Origin: Pricia antarctica
Lineage (GTDB): Bacteria; Bacteroidota; Bacteroidia; Flavobacteriales; Flavobacteriaceae
DNA: 64,000 nucleotides
Assembly: GCF_900101815.1 (NCBI RefSeq)
Contig: NZ_FNAO01000005.1
Span: 1 to 64,000 of the forward strand
Reading direction: 5' to 3'
Shown: piece after piece, positions 1-9,662 of the stretch
Numbering within the stretch: the stretch's first letter is position 1
Layout of the letters: every line of letters starts with the position of its first letter
The notes under the pieces: model-generated
Databases searched by the model: none
What the model was told of the DNA's origin: nothing
What the model saw: the letters and a program-made list of their open reading frames with translations, nothing else
Position numbers and translations under genes: made by a program

Positions 1-1200
1 AAACCCGTTCTTGAAAAGGAATTTAACTGGACCGAAACCGATTATGCCTATATAATAATGGCCTTTACGGCAGCTTATGCCATCGGCCTCATATCTTTTG
101 GGTGGCTGATCGACAAGTGGGGGACCAAGTTGGGGTATTCAATAAGCATAACCGTTTGGAGTGTGGCAGGCATGCTCCATGCCGTAGTAAGAAGCGTATT
201 TGGTTTTAGTCTGGCGCGGGTCGGCCTGGCCTTAGGTGAGGCCGGGAATTTCCCGGCGGCCATGAAGGCTGTATCGGAATGGTTCCCCAAAAAGGAGCGT
301 GCGCTGGCAACCGGTATTTTTAATTCGGGAACCAGTATCGGTGTTGTACTCGCACTACTGGTAACCCCTTGGATATTGACCAATTATGGCTGGCACGAAG
401 TTTTTTGGATTACCGGTTCATTTGGTTTTATATGGTTAATATTCTGGTTGTTTTTTTATGATATACCCGCAAAGCAGAAACGGTTAACGGTTCAGGAATA
501 TAAATATATCACAGAGGGACAGGATGAGGAAAATGCGGATGAACAAAAAATCGCTGTTAAATGGAAAAAGTTGTTTACTTTCAAACAGACTTGGGCCTTT
601 ATTGTCGGAAAAGGATTGATCGATCCCATTTTTTGGTTCTTTTTATTTTGGCTGCCCTCTTACTTTGCCTCAACATTTAGCCTGGACCTTACAAAACCGA
701 GCGTTGAACTAATGATCGTTTATGGGGCTACAACGGTCGGGAGTATCGGAGGAGGATTCTTCTCCTCTTGGCTGATCAAACGTGGAATGCCCGTTTTAAA
801 AGCTAGAAAAGGTGCATTATTGCTGTTTGCCTTGCTTGAGATATCCATTATTCTTGCACAGTTCGCTACCAATGTATGGATGGCCGTAGCACTTATAAGT
901 GTGGCGGTGGCAGTGCACCAGGCCTGGGCCACCAACGTCTTTACCATGGCTTCGGACATGTTTCCCAAGGAAGTGGTAAGTTCGGTGGTCGGTATCGGGG
1001 GCATGGCAGGTGCCGTTGGGGGAATTTTATTCCCTATCCTTGTCGGGGTACTGTTGGATAAGTACAAAGCGATCGGAAATTTGGAAGCGGGATACAACAT
1101 ATTGTTCACGGTCTGTGGGTTTACCTATTTGTTTGCGTTAACAATTATCCATTTACTCACAAGAAAAAACCAACATGTAAACCTAAATCAGTTGAGATAA
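1..1200 (+). CDS. exuT: Hexuronate-type MFS transporter (5' end outside window)
   Basis: This is the C-terminal ~400 residues of a major facilitator superfamily permease of the anion:cation symporter (ExuT/UxuT) type. The reading frame is open from base 1, and the residues just before the first internal ATG at 58 (WTETDYAYIIMAFTAAYAIG) fit the family's first periplasmic loop and second helix, so the gene starts upstream of the window. About ten further hydrophobic helices follow, with the conserved GEAGNFPAAMKAVSEWFP segment. By family it would import a hexuronate or related sugar acid across the inner membrane. Next to a sugar-acid catabolic region, 2-keto-3-deoxy acids or anhydrosugar acids are plausible substrates, but this is inference. 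It is followed at 60 bases by a broken lactonase. Confidence 0.85.
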   Translation, partial: KPVLEKEFNWTETDYAYIIMAFTAAYAIGLISFGWLIDKWGTKLGYSISITVWSVAGMLHAVVRSVFGFSLARVGLALGEAGNFPAAMKAVSEWFPKKERALATGIFNSGTSIGVVLALLVTPWILTNYGWHEVFWITGSFGFIWLIFWLFFYDIPAKQKRLTVQEYKYITEGQDEENADEQKIAVKWKKLFTFKQTWAFIVGKGLIDPIFWFFLFWLPSYFASTFSLDLTKPSVELMIVYGATTVGSIGGGFFSSWLIKRGMPVLKARKGALLLFALLEISIILAQFATNVWMAVALISVAVAVHQAWATNVFTMASDMFPKEVVSSVVGIGGMAGAVGGILFPILVGVLLDKYKAIGNLEAGYNILFTVCGFTYLFALTIIHLLTRKNQHVNLNQLR

Positions 1201-1259
1201 GTATAAGGTACGCACTAAGTAGTATTGGAATTATCCGAGAACACTTTAAATCAGGACCC

Positions 1260-1574
1260 ATGAAAACGACTCTTTTTTTAAGCCTAATATTATGTTTTCC
1301 AATCCTTGTCGAACGGCAGACCGCTGTCAATGATACGATTTACAACCTCTTGGTCGGCACCTACACCCAATCCGGTAAAAGCGATGGTATCTATGTCTAT
1401 CGGTTCAACATTGAAACAGGCGAATTCAGTTATGGGACAGAAGCGGCCGGAATCAAGAATCCATCGTACCTGACGGTTTCCAAGGATGGAAAATTCGTCT
1501 AATCCCTCAATGTGATAGGTGACCGAAACAGACCGATAGGCTTCCTACCCCCAGAGCTTGAACATGAAATTTAA
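1260..1574 (+). pseudogene. Lactonase (beta-propeller, Pgl-like) N-terminal remnant
   Basis: An 80-residue open frame starts with a weak signal peptide and continues LLVGTYTQSGKSDGIYVYRF and NPSYLTVSKDGKFV, the first blade of 7-bladed beta-propeller 6-phosphogluconolactonases (YbhE/Pgl family, normally about 370 residues). The frame stops at 1500-1502 (TAA), exactly where the family has a tyrosine. Translation past the stop gives SLNVIGDRNR, which still resembles the family, before it ends at 1574. The rest of the gene is missing, so this is a dead remnant with a nonsense change plus a large 3' deletion. Lactonases of this type would fit oxidative sugar catabolism alongside the upstream sugar-acid transporter. 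Confidence 0.8.
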
Positions 1575-1637
1575 CCGTACTAATGTTTGCAATTATTTTC
1601 AAACCGCTCATTTTGAGCATAATCAAATTATAAACGC

Positions 1638-2420
1638 ATGAAAAAGCTATCGATCGTTTGGTGGGTACTGATGCTGTCGCTACCTTCTCCTGGCACAGTC
1701 GCACAGACAGAAAAAAGATTATCGCTTGGAGAACAGTCTGTTTTTCAGGTATCCAACACTTCCGAGCCTATTTTGGTCGACGGAAAAATGAACGAGGAAG
1801 TTTGGAAAAGGACGGAAGCTAGAACGCTCGATAATTTCTATAACGTAGAGGACTCTGACGATAAACAACGCACTACTTTTAGAATGTTATGGGATAATAA
1901 AAATCTCTATGTTTTCTTCGAAATGGATGATAGATTTATCACGGCTAGAGAAAGGTTAAGGGACAGGGAACCTTATTTGGATGACTGTGCCGAAATTTTT
2001 TTAATCCCAGTGCCGGATAGTCTGGACACTCACTTTGGGTATGAGCTCAATTTGTACAAGGCCTCTAACGATTTTATATATTTTAACGATTATTACAAAG
2101 GTGAAGATGCCGTTTTCAAGGCCTTTAATCCCCATTTTAATGTGGAGGTTGCCTATGATGGCACCATAAACGACAATTCCGATATTGATAAGGGGTGGAC
2201 CATGGAATTGGCCATACCGATTTCCAATTTTGGTGTTTTGGGCACCATTGTACCTGTCAAAGAAGGAAACCGATGGGCCTTTCTCGCAATCCGCCAAGAT
2301 CGCAACGATGCCAATGGCAAGCGCAGATCCACCTCCACCCTATTCCCTATTTACGATATTTCCAAGAATGTACATCAGGCCAATCGTTTTGGCTTAATGG
2401 AATTTGTTAAATCAAAGTAG
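1638..2420 (+). CDS. Secreted CBM9-like (DOMON-fold) carbohydrate-binding protein
   Basis: The protein has 260 residues: a signal peptide (about 1-22, ending ...GTVAQ) followed by one domain of the carbohydrate-binding-module family 9-like type. Supporting motifs are EPILVDGKMNEEVWKR near the start, NLYVFFEMDD in the middle, DDCAEIFLIP, and a late WTMELAIPISNFG strand. This fold is common as stand-alone secreted proteins or fused to enzymes in Bacteroidota polysaccharide loci. No catalytic domain is present, so a binding role at the cell surface or in the periplasm is the simplest reading. It follows the lactonase remnant and lies about 190 bases upstream of the regulated promoter of the susC operon. 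Confidence 0.8.
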   Translation: MKKLSIVWWVLMLSLPSPGTVAQTEKRLSLGEQSVFQVSNTSEPILVDGKMNEEVWKRTEARTLDNFYNVEDSDDKQRTTFRMLWDNKNLYVFFEMDDRFITARERLRDREPYLDDCAEIFLIPVPDSLDTHFGYELNLYKASNDFIYFNDYYKGEDAVFKAFNPHFNVEVAYDGTINDNSDIDKGWTMELAIPISNFGVLGTIVPVKEGNRWAFLAIRQDRNDANGKRRSTSTLFPIYDISKNVHQANRFGLMEFVKSK

Positions 2421-2610
2421 TTGTATTACTAAGACTTCGAAATAGAGCATACTTTTTTGGAATCTTAAGACCGGTTACAGCACTGTGAAACTTTTAAATT
2501 ACCTACCTCGACAGAAAACGATCCGGTCCGTAAAGTTTATGCATAAAACTTTAAAAAAAAGCAACTTCTAGGGGAAATAGTGCCAACAAAAAAATAATTG
2601 CTCAATAAAA

Positions 2611-2680
2611 GGTTAAAATAATGTTAGTAAAAGATAAAATAGGCCGATGACTGACCCCGATTTTAGATTTTTTTTGTAAA
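2611..2680 (+). promoter_or_regulatory. Operator and promoter of the susC operon (AHG-regulon motif, copy 1)
   Basis: GGTTAAAATAATG (2611-2623), seven bases, then AAGATAAAAT (2631-2640) form two half-sites of the type GGT(T)AAAAT on the same face of the helix. Exactly 32 bases after the second half-site lies TTTG (2673-2676) followed by TAAA, matching the Bacteroidota -7 box. The same layout with the same spacing recurs at 27365, 28880, 35461 and 45413. The direct-repeat form is typical of AraC-family binding. If this is the promoter, the message has a leader of more than 500 bases before susC. Confidence 0.75.
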
Positions 2681-2682
2681 AG

Positions 2683-3199
2683 GTAATAGAGTAATTTAAA
2701 TTTCGTCAATCCGGTAATGGAAATTTTTGTTTGGTGCCAAAAAGTTCTTTCCGTATTAAAAATGGTAGTTTTTTAATACTGAAGAACATAAATAACCAAT
2801 TTGTTGCTGTTCCCGAACTATTTGTTTTATTAGAAGACCGATTAAATGTCAATATTTACAAAAAATTTCGGATTGGCACTGAAACAAATTACACAGGTAA
2901 TCAGATATGGAACAAAAAACGGATAGCAGATAGGAACCAGCTAATCGAAAAAGGTTTCTAGTTACGTAAAAAAGGTCTTTAATGGGTTGTCAAGTTAAAG
3001 TCTAGTCGTTTTGCGTTAACCAAAAGTTAATTTTACCTACTATTGTATTACTTCAGATTTGGAATTCGTCTTGATTATGAAATTGTTCGATCCCCAATGA
3101 TAAGATTTAAATCTAGCAAATTGAGTAGAAATAAAAAAATGAATTTTTAACGACCATTACACCTCTTAACTAAATCACCATTAATATAACTTGAACTAA
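2683..3199 (+). other. Long untranslated leader or gap before susC
   Basis: About 515 bases lie between the predicted start of transcription and the susC start codon. No convincing coding frame was found: a 76-codon frame at 2731 lacks an ATG and resembles no family. The sequence is AT-rich. Two GTTAA repeats sit near 3018-3031. A second promoter close to susC cannot be excluded, but no good TAnnTTTG box at a useful distance stood out. Confidence 0.4.
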
Positions 3200-6100
3200 A
3201 TGATTATGAAAAAACAATTTTTTAATTTTTTGAAGGGAGGCTTTCTCATGGGCCTTATCATAACCCTGTTGGGCTTCCAGCAATTGCATGCCCAGCAGAC
3301 CGTAACGGGAACCGTAACCGATGACCTAGGTCCGGTGGCCGGGGCAAACATTGTAATACAGGGTACGACCACCGGTACCCAGACCGATTTTGACGGAAAT
3401 TTCACAATCGAGGCATCTCCAGCAGACATTCTAGAAATTAGTTATATAGGGTATGCTTCCCAAGATATCACGGTTGGAGGCCAAACAACAATCAATGTAA
3501 AACTTGCCGAAGATGCCAGTAAATTAGATGAAGTTATCGTTATTGGCTATGGTACAGCAAAGAAAAAGGATGTTACAGGGGCCGTTTCACGGGTCTCTGC
3601 GGAGTCTTTCGAAAACCAACCGGTAACAAGGGTCGATGAGGCGCTACAAGGTAGGGCTGCTGGTGTTACCGTAGCAAAAGCGAACGGAGCTCCCGGCGCA
3701 GGTATTAAAGTACGGATTAGGGGTGTTAATTCAATTACTGGAAATAATGACCCGTTAGTGGTTATTGATGGGGTTCTGGGTGGAGACCTTAGCACACTTA
3801 ATCCAAATGACATCGCTTCTATGGATGTATTGAAGGATGCTTCCGCTACTGCCATTTATGGGGTTAGAGGTTCCAACGGTGTTATTCTCGTTTCAACTAA
3901 AAAGGGTTCGGGAAAAGGGAAAATCAATGTCGATTTTTTTACCTCTGTATCTCAAGTTCCAAAGTTATTGCCTACGTTAGCGGATAATGTGGGCGATTTT
4001 GCGAGAATCGAAAATATCAGAAAATTGAGAATTGGACAAAACCCCACGTTCACGGATTCCGAGATCGCAGGTTTCGATAGAAATGGTGGTACGAATTATC
4101 AAGATGAGATTCTACGAACAGGTTTTAGCAAAAATTTACAGATTTCGGCAAGTGGATCCGAGGGTAAAATACGATATTTCCTATCCGGTAATTATAGAGA
4201 TGAACAAGGCATTGTTATCAATACCGGATATCAGCAATTATCGCTTAGATCCAATATAGATGCACAAATTAGCGACAAATTTAAAGTGGGTCTTAATATA
4301 TACGGAAGTCGAGGTGAGAAAAATAATAATTTCGAATCTTTGGGCAACGGGCAGGGAAGCTTGATGTACAAGGCCAATACTTGGGATCCAACAACGCCTA
4401 TTTATGATGCCGACGGCAACTATAACAGACGCTCGACTAGAGGTATCGGTTCCTTAAACCTAAACCCGGTATTAACCTTAAGAGAAACGAAGGCCAGCGA
4501 TGTTGATGAAAGACTAAGTGCCGCCTTAAACGCTTCCTACCAAATTACCGATAATTTTAGCTACTCGCTAGTTGCAGGTACCCAAATCAACAATTATAAC
4601 GTTCAGAGATATTCGGTCGAAGGTTCTGATGATACACCAGATGCAAACTTTAATACTAACAAGTTCACATCGTATCAAATTAGTAACATATTTACTTGGC
4701 AAAAACTATTTAATGATACGCACGATATAAAGTTGACAGGGGTTCAAGAATATTCCAATTCAAAAAACATTAGAAATAACTATAATGCTGATAACCTGCT
4801 TTTACCCAACGGTTATTATTTTGCGGAAACTGCTAATGGATTTACTATAGGCAACAATTTTGATGAGAGAGAGCTTTCGTCTTTTATGTTGCGTGCGGAG
4901 TATATTCTTGCTAACAATTTATCTCTAACGGCTACTGCGCGTTACGATGGTACCTCTGTTTTTAGACCGGGTAAGAAATGGGGTCTCTTTCCATCTATTG
5001 CGGCTGGCTATAGCCTGATTAACCCTTCTGAAAGTTCTGGTTTTATCAACAACCTAAAATTGAGGGCCGGTTGGGGCCAGGTAGGTAACCAAGGTGTCAA
5101 TACTTATGGTACCTTTGCGAATTTAGATAACAATAGTTACTCCTACACGGGCGATGCACCATCTCCGGGAACGTTCATTACTAGTTTTTCTAACGAAAAT
5201 CTTACTTGGGAAACAACTACGCAAACCAATATCGGTATTGATTTAGGATTTAATGAAGGCAGGGGTAGTTTTAGCATTGATGGTTATAAAAAAACAACCT
5301 CGGATTTACTGTTAAATGTGCCCGTTTCTGGTACCAACGGTGGTGGAAATGTGAACCAAAATATAGGCGAAGTAGAAAATTTTGGTTTTGATATTGCCTT
5401 CGGCTATGATATCATCCAGAACGAAAACCTCAACTGGAATGCCAATTTGGCACTCTCCCAGGTCAAGAATGAAGTAACCCAATTGTTTGGCGGTCTTGAC
5501 CAAATTGATGGCCAATTCCAAGCACCTGGTGGGCAAGCAAGGGTAGTCAACATTATTCAGTTAGGAGAACCGCTAGGACAGTTAAACGGAGCCATCTTCT
5601 TGGGAACCTGGAAAAACTCGGAGGCTGCGGCGGCAGAAGCTTATGGTAAAAAACCTGGGGATGCTAAATATCAAAGGGATGCAGACGGAGAGATTGTTTT
5701 TGGTGCTATCGGTAATGGCACACCTACCTTGACATGGGGTTTCAACAACACCATTTCTTATAAAAACTGGGATATAAATGTTTTCTTAAATGGGGTTCAC
5801 GGTTTTGATATTTACAACCTGATGCAAGCTGGTATTACAGGTGGCGCCGGGGATTCTAGAAGTTTTATGGCGGCCGATCAAGTAAACCAATGGACGTCCA
5901 GCAACGAAACCGACATACCTGCAACAGTACAGTTGTTCAATTCTTCAAGATATATTGAAAAAGGAGATTTTGTTAGATTAAGTAACTTTACTGTAGGATA
6001 TACGTTCGAGAATTTTGGCGGATTGGCAAATACAACACTTAAGGTGTATGCGGGTGGGCAAAACCTATTCTTGATTACAGATTATAGTGGTTATGATCCT

Positions 6101-6214
6101 GAGTTATCCTCCAGAAGAACGGATCAAGGAAATGCAGATGTAGCTCCCGGTATAAACGTTGGAGCCTATCCTAATCCAAGAAGTTATACATTAGGTGTAA
6201 AGGTTGGATTCTAA
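3200..6214 (+). CDS. susC: SusC-family TonB-dependent outer-membrane oligosaccharide transporter
   Basis: The protein has 1004 residues, the usual size for SusC/RagA proteins. It begins with a signal peptide (to about LHAQQ, residue 32), then a carboxypeptidase-like regulatory domain (VTGTVTDDLGPVAGANIVIQ, about 34-110), a TonB box region (DEVIVIGYG) and a plug domain with GVNSITGNNDPLVVIDG and KDASATAIYGVRGSNGV. A long beta-barrel follows and ends with an aromatic residue (GVKVGF), as expected for outer-membrane insertion. It forms a lidded importer with the SusD protein encoded just downstream. A second ATG at 3206 (MKKQFF) is an equally good start. The operator shared with the carrageenan-side genes suggests that its cargo is a sulfated galactan oligosaccharide, which is an inference. 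Confidence 0.95.
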   Translation: MIMKKQFFNFLKGGFLMGLIITLLGFQQLHAQQTVTGTVTDDLGPVAGANIVIQGTTTGTQTDFDGNFTIEASPADILEISYIGYASQDITVGGQTTINVKLAEDASKLDEVIVIGYGTAKKKDVTGAVSRVSAESFENQPVTRVDEALQGRAAGVTVAKANGAPGAGIKVRIRGVNSITGNNDPLVVIDGVLGGDLSTLNPNDIASMDVLKDASATAIYGVRGSNGVILVSTKKGSGKGKINVDFFTSVSQVPKLLPTLADNVGDFARIENIRKLRIGQNPTFTDSEIAGFDRNGGTNYQDEILRTGFSKNLQISASGSEGKIRYFLSGNYRDEQGIVINTGYQQLSLRSNIDAQISDKFKVGLNIYGSRGEKNNNFESLGNGQGSLMYKANTWDPTTPIYDADGNYNRRSTRGIGSLNLNPVLTLRETKASDVDERLSAALNASYQITDNFSYSLVAGTQINNYNVQRYSVEGSDDTPDANFNTNKFTSYQISNIFTWQKLFNDTHDIKLTGVQEYSNSKNIRNNYNADNLLLPNGYYFAETANGFTIGNNFDERELSSFMLRAEYILANNLSLTATARYDGTSVFRPGKKWGLFPSIAAGYSLINPSESSGFINNLKLRAGWGQVGNQGVNTYGTFANLDNNSYSYTGDAPSPGTFITSFSNENLTWETTTQTNIGIDLGFNEGRGSFSIDGYKKTTSDLLLNVPVSGTNGGGNVNQNIGEVENFGFDIAFGYDIIQNENLNWNANLALSQVKNEVTQLFGGLDQIDGQFQAPGGQARVVNIIQLGEPLGQLNGAIFLGTWKNSEAAAAEAYGKKPGDAKYQRDADGEIVFGAIGNGTPTLTWGFNNTISYKNWDINVFLNGVHGFDIYNLMQAGITGGAGDSRSFMAADQVNQWTSSNETDIPATVQLFNSSRYIEKGDFVRLSNFTVGYTFENFGGLANTTLKVYAGGQNLFLITDYSGYDPELSSRRTDQGNADVAPGINVGAYPNPRSYTLGVKVGF

Positions 6215-6245
6215 AAAAATGCTAATAGAAAAATATTTCAAAAAT

Positions 6246-7874
6246 ATGAAAACAATAAAAATTTATAAATCATTGAAAGCACTTTTAGGAGTCTTTAGCC
6301 TTGTTGCTTTGGCATTAAGTTTTAATAGTTGCGAGCAGTTCGATCTTGATGAAAATCCCGCTGCGTCACAATTGCAAGTCGTGACCTATTCTTCTATGGC
6401 TCAGTTAGAGTTAGGGGTTACCGGTATCTATGGCAAATTAAACAAAGCGGCATGGATGTCTACCTTTTATGTTAACGGTTGGTCAGGCGACGATATTACA
6501 ACGCATGTTGCCAGTAATAAAGCAGATTTTAGGGAGTATGACCAACGCTTTGTTACACCTGAAAATTCTAGAACTTTGACCAACTGGAACGGCGTTTATG
6601 AGATGATTCGTGCAGCAAATACAGTCTTACAAAGTGTAGAAGGCCAAACATTACTTGTTGCGGACACGGGTAAACCAGACCTTGAAAAGCAAGAAAGATT
6701 AGTTGGTGAAACGTACTTTTTAAGGGCGATTATGTTCAATCATTTGATGCGTATTCATGGTAGAATACCTTTAGTTTTACAGGTTGATCCATTTCAGCAA
6801 CCGGTGTTGGCTTCACAATTAGAGGTTTTTGAACAAATAGAAAGTGATCTTTTACAAGCGGAATCAAGATTACCTGTTAAAAGTCAATTTGTAGGATCAA
6901 CAACACCAAGTAATGGAACAGTTAGAGCATTTTTGGCAAGATTGTATATGGACTGGGCCGGCTTCCCATTAAATGATACAAGCAAATATGCAGAAGCTGC
7001 ATCAAGTGCTAAATCAGTTATTGATAATGCCGCCTCACATGGTTTCGGACTGGAACCCGATTTGGCCAAATTATGGTCGTTAGCAGGAAGATTTACGCCA
7101 GAAGGTGTCTTTACAATTGCTTACGGTAATACCGGAGATAATCTTACCAATCGTAAAATGGGAAAATTAGGCCTGCCTTCAGATTTTGCAGGATGGCAAG
7201 AAACCTTTGCCGAAATACGCTTTTTTGAAGATATGCCGGAAGGCACCAGAAAAGACGCAACTTACTATGATTTCATCCCTGTTGATGCTGATGGAACCAT
7301 AACCGCGGATACTCCAGATAAACTTATTCCATGGGAAGAGTTCAAAGATCAACAAAATCCTCTTTTTAGAAAAATCGTGGGAGAATTGGCCGATGGGGAT
7401 TGGAATCAATTTCAAACCTTAAGAAGTGACCTTTATATGAGATACGCCGAGGTATTATTAATATATGCCGAAGCTTCAGGTGAAGTTGGCTCGGCCGGTG
7501 CCGATGCATGGGAAGCCTTGAATATGATTCACAGAAGAGCTGGAGGTCTTGACTTTAATACTCCAGACGCGAGTGACCTTACGGCAGGCGATGGCAACAT
7601 TCAGGATTTGGCATTTACAGAAAGAAAATGGGAGTTCGCAGGCGAGTTTATCCGTTGGAACGATTTGGTACGTAAAGAAAAAGTTCAGGAAGCTTTGGGT
7701 AATAGAAATCCCCAAGTCTCTGTAGGTACTACATATGATGAAAATGGTGTTGGCTCCCCAAAAACTTTGACAACCGCTTCAAACCCCATTTTAGGTTCTT
7801 TAGGAACAGATAATTATTATGCGCCTATTCCGAAACAAGAAATAGAAAAAAATCCTAATCTTGGGGGGAATTAA
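6246..7874 (+). CDS. susD: SusD/RagB-family surface glycan-binding lipoprotein
   Basis: The protein has about 542 residues from the ATG at 6246. In-frame ATGs at 6204 and 6219 would add a short tail before the signal peptide and are less likely. The signal sequence ends in FNSC, a lipobox, placing the mature protein on the outer membrane with the SusC barrel. SusD-family marks include the early helical region (LGVTGIYGKLNKAAW), ERLVGETYFLRAIMFNHLMRIHG, the motif LRSDLYMRYAEVLLIYAEA, and a C-terminal FTERKWEFAGEFIRWNDLVR. It overlaps or abuts susC, forming a classical pair, and is closed by a strong terminator. Confidence 0.95.
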   Translation: MKTIKIYKSLKALLGVFSLVALALSFNSCEQFDLDENPAASQLQVVTYSSMAQLELGVTGIYGKLNKAAWMSTFYVNGWSGDDITTHVASNKADFREYDQRFVTPENSRTLTNWNGVYEMIRAANTVLQSVEGQTLLVADTGKPDLEKQERLVGETYFLRAIMFNHLMRIHGRIPLVLQVDPFQQPVLASQLEVFEQIESDLLQAESRLPVKSQFVGSTTPSNGTVRAFLARLYMDWAGFPLNDTSKYAEAASSAKSVIDNAASHGFGLEPDLAKLWSLAGRFTPEGVFTIAYGNTGDNLTNRKMGKLGLPSDFAGWQETFAEIRFFEDMPEGTRKDATYYDFIPVDADGTITADTPDKLIPWEEFKDQQNPLFRKIVGELADGDWNQFQTLRSDLYMRYAEVLLIYAEASGEVGSAGADAWEALNMIHRRAGGLDFNTPDASDLTAGDGNIQDLAFTERKWEFAGEFIRWNDLVRKEKVQEALGNRNPQVSVGTTYDENGVGSPKTLTTASNPILGSLGTDNYYAPIPKQEIEKNPNLGGN

Positions 7875-7915
7875 ACGATAGTTGATTGAGTTAGTTTTGA
7901 GTTAGTTTGAGCACA

Positions 7916-7956
7916 GCGGTAAGATTTAGCAATAAATCTTGCCGCTTTGTTATTTT
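7916..7956 (+). terminator. Intrinsic terminator after susCD
   Basis: GCGGTAAGATTTA (7916-7928) pairs with TAAATCTTGCCGC (7933-7945) over 13 positions with one G-T wobble, around a 4-base loop, and is followed by TTTGTTATTTT. It lies 42 bases after the susD stop codon. The 220 bases after it, up to the next gene, show nothing else that is clear. Confidence 0.9.
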
Positions 7957-8179
7957 GATGAGATTCATTTCGGGTTTCATATCCTATTCTCCCAAAAAAA
8001 CAAGCTTTATCAGAACCAAGTCAATTTGAAATTCTAAAAAATAAATTAATCGAACTGAAGAAGAAATCAATGCCACTTCTGAAATCGACAATTTCGATTA
8101 AATAAATAGCTATCGTCTAAGAATTAATACTACTTTGTCAACATTCTATTGAACCCGCTATTATGTTTTAATTTTTTTG

Positions 8180-9655
8180 ATGCTAAATCGAGATTCATAT
8201 AAAAATATCATTGCTATTTCCCAAATTATTTGGTGTATCGGATTTTTTTTGTTTTTAATAAGTTGTACAAATGAAAACAAACATGCCGAAGGTGAAATTT
8301 TAGCGAAAACCAATTGCGCTTCTTGTCATTTGTTCCCTGATCCCTCAATTTTGCCAAGAAGGGTATGGGGCGAAAAAATACTACCCGATATGGGTCTAAA
8401 AATGGGGATGTCCCATGGACCGATTTATTCGTATGGCAATCCTGATTCCACCAAAAATTTAAAACCGACAATATCTCAAGAAGATTGGGATAAAATCGTA
8501 CACTATTACTTAAACCGATCTGAGAACAGTATTCCAAAATACCCGATTCAAGTCCAAGAAAAAAGCGACCTGTTCAAGCCCCATATTTTCTTGAATGATT
8601 CATTGTCTATTATTACATTGACTAATTATGATGAAGACAGCGGAAGTTTGTTTTTAGGAAATGCCAGCGATTATACCCTTTTAACTTTAGATAGTAAGGG
8701 GGATGTCCTAAATTATGAAAAATTAGAAAGCCCCCCGGTAAAAATTGCATTTAAAGATTCTTTGGATTACCTATTGACCATCGGTAACCTAAACCCTTCT
8801 GATGAAGCAAAAGGAAAGCTAAAAATCGGTCATAATTCTATTGAAGGATTAAACCGACCGGTAGATTTTTTGATACATGATATAAATCTCGATGGATATG
8901 ATGATGTTTTCTTGTGCAACTATGGAAATACAATTGGGGATTTTTCTTTGTTTGAAAATTTAAAGGATGGTACCTACAAGAAAAAGGTTATTCATCCATA
9001 TTCCGGAGCCATAAAGGTTGAAATGGCAAATATGGATGCCGATGAGGAAAATGAAATTGTGGTCCTGTTTGCCCAAGAGCACGAAATGATCATGATTTGG
9101 GATTATGCAAATAATTCTTTTATCGGTAAAAAAGCCGTTCAATTTCAACCGGCCTTTGGATCGGTGGATTTTCAGCTAAGGGATATGGATGGGGATGGCC
9201 TAAAGGATATCATTATCGGCAATGGGGATAATTCGGATCTATCAACGGTGCTTAAAAATTTCCATGGTGTGCGGATCCTTTTAAATAAGGGTGATAAGGA
9301 ATTCTCTAAAGACTACTTTTTGCCAATTCATGGCGTTAGCAAAATCAGGGCCGAAGATTTTGATCTGGACGGGGATACCGATATCTTGGCGATTTCCAAT
9401 TTTGGCGATTTTACTGACCCAAAGTTTCGAAGTGTTCAGCTGTTGATCAATGAAGGAGATTTACAATTTAAACCTAAATATATCAGCGGACTTCCAGATT
9501 TTAGATGGCAAACGCTTGATATATCCGATTATGATAAAGATGGTGATTTAGATATATTTTTAGGTTCTTTTAATGTCAATATTGGCCCTAAAGAATCAAA
9601 TATATCCGACAGAAAAAAAATCTCTTGGGTGAGGTTGGAGAATAGAATTAAGTAG
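8180..9655 (+). CDS. VCBS/FG-GAP repeat lipoprotein with a c-type haem motif
   Basis: The protein has 491 residues from the ATG at 8180. A signal sequence ends in LISC (lipobox). It is followed by a short cytochrome-like segment with CASCH, a CxxCH haem c attachment motif, near residue 53. The rest is a beta-propeller-like array with calcium-binding loops of the type DxDxDGxxD: DINLDGYDDVF, DMDGDGLKDIII, DFDLDGDTDILA and DYDKDGDLDIFLG. Proteins of this build are known from Bacteroidota and Planctomycetota, but their role is unsettled; electron transfer to a periplasmic or surface oxidoreductase is one possibility. It stands between the susCD terminator and a convergent gene. Confidence 0.75.
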   Translation: MLNRDSYKNIIAISQIIWCIGFFLFLISCTNENKHAEGEILAKTNCASCHLFPDPSILPRRVWGEKILPDMGLKMGMSHGPIYSYGNPDSTKNLKPTISQEDWDKIVHYYLNRSENSIPKYPIQVQEKSDLFKPHIFLNDSLSIITLTNYDEDSGSLFLGNASDYTLLTLDSKGDVLNYEKLESPPVKIAFKDSLDYLLTIGNLNPSDEAKGKLKIGHNSIEGLNRPVDFLIHDINLDGYDDVFLCNYGNTIGDFSLFENLKDGTYKKKVIHPYSGAIKVEMANMDADEENEIVVLFAQEHEMIMIWDYANNSFIGKKAVQFQPAFGSVDFQLRDMDGDGLKDIIIGNGDNSDLSTVLKNFHGVRILLNKGDKEFSKDYFLPIHGVSKIRAEDFDLDGDTDILAISNFGDFTDPKFRSVQLLINEGDLQFKPKYISGLPDFRWQTLDISDYDKDGDLDIFLGSFNVNIGPKESNISDRKKISWVRLENRIK

Positions 9656-9662
9656 GGTTTAG

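Noticed and set aside
2731-2961. 76-codon frame upstream of susC
   Set aside because: No ATG start, no recognisable motif, low-complexity AT-rich content; treated as leader.
3016-3041. Possible extra operator on the minus strand (GGTAAAATTAAC and GGTTAA)
   Set aside because: The half-site spacing is 16 instead of about 22 bases and no TTTG box stands at the required distance.
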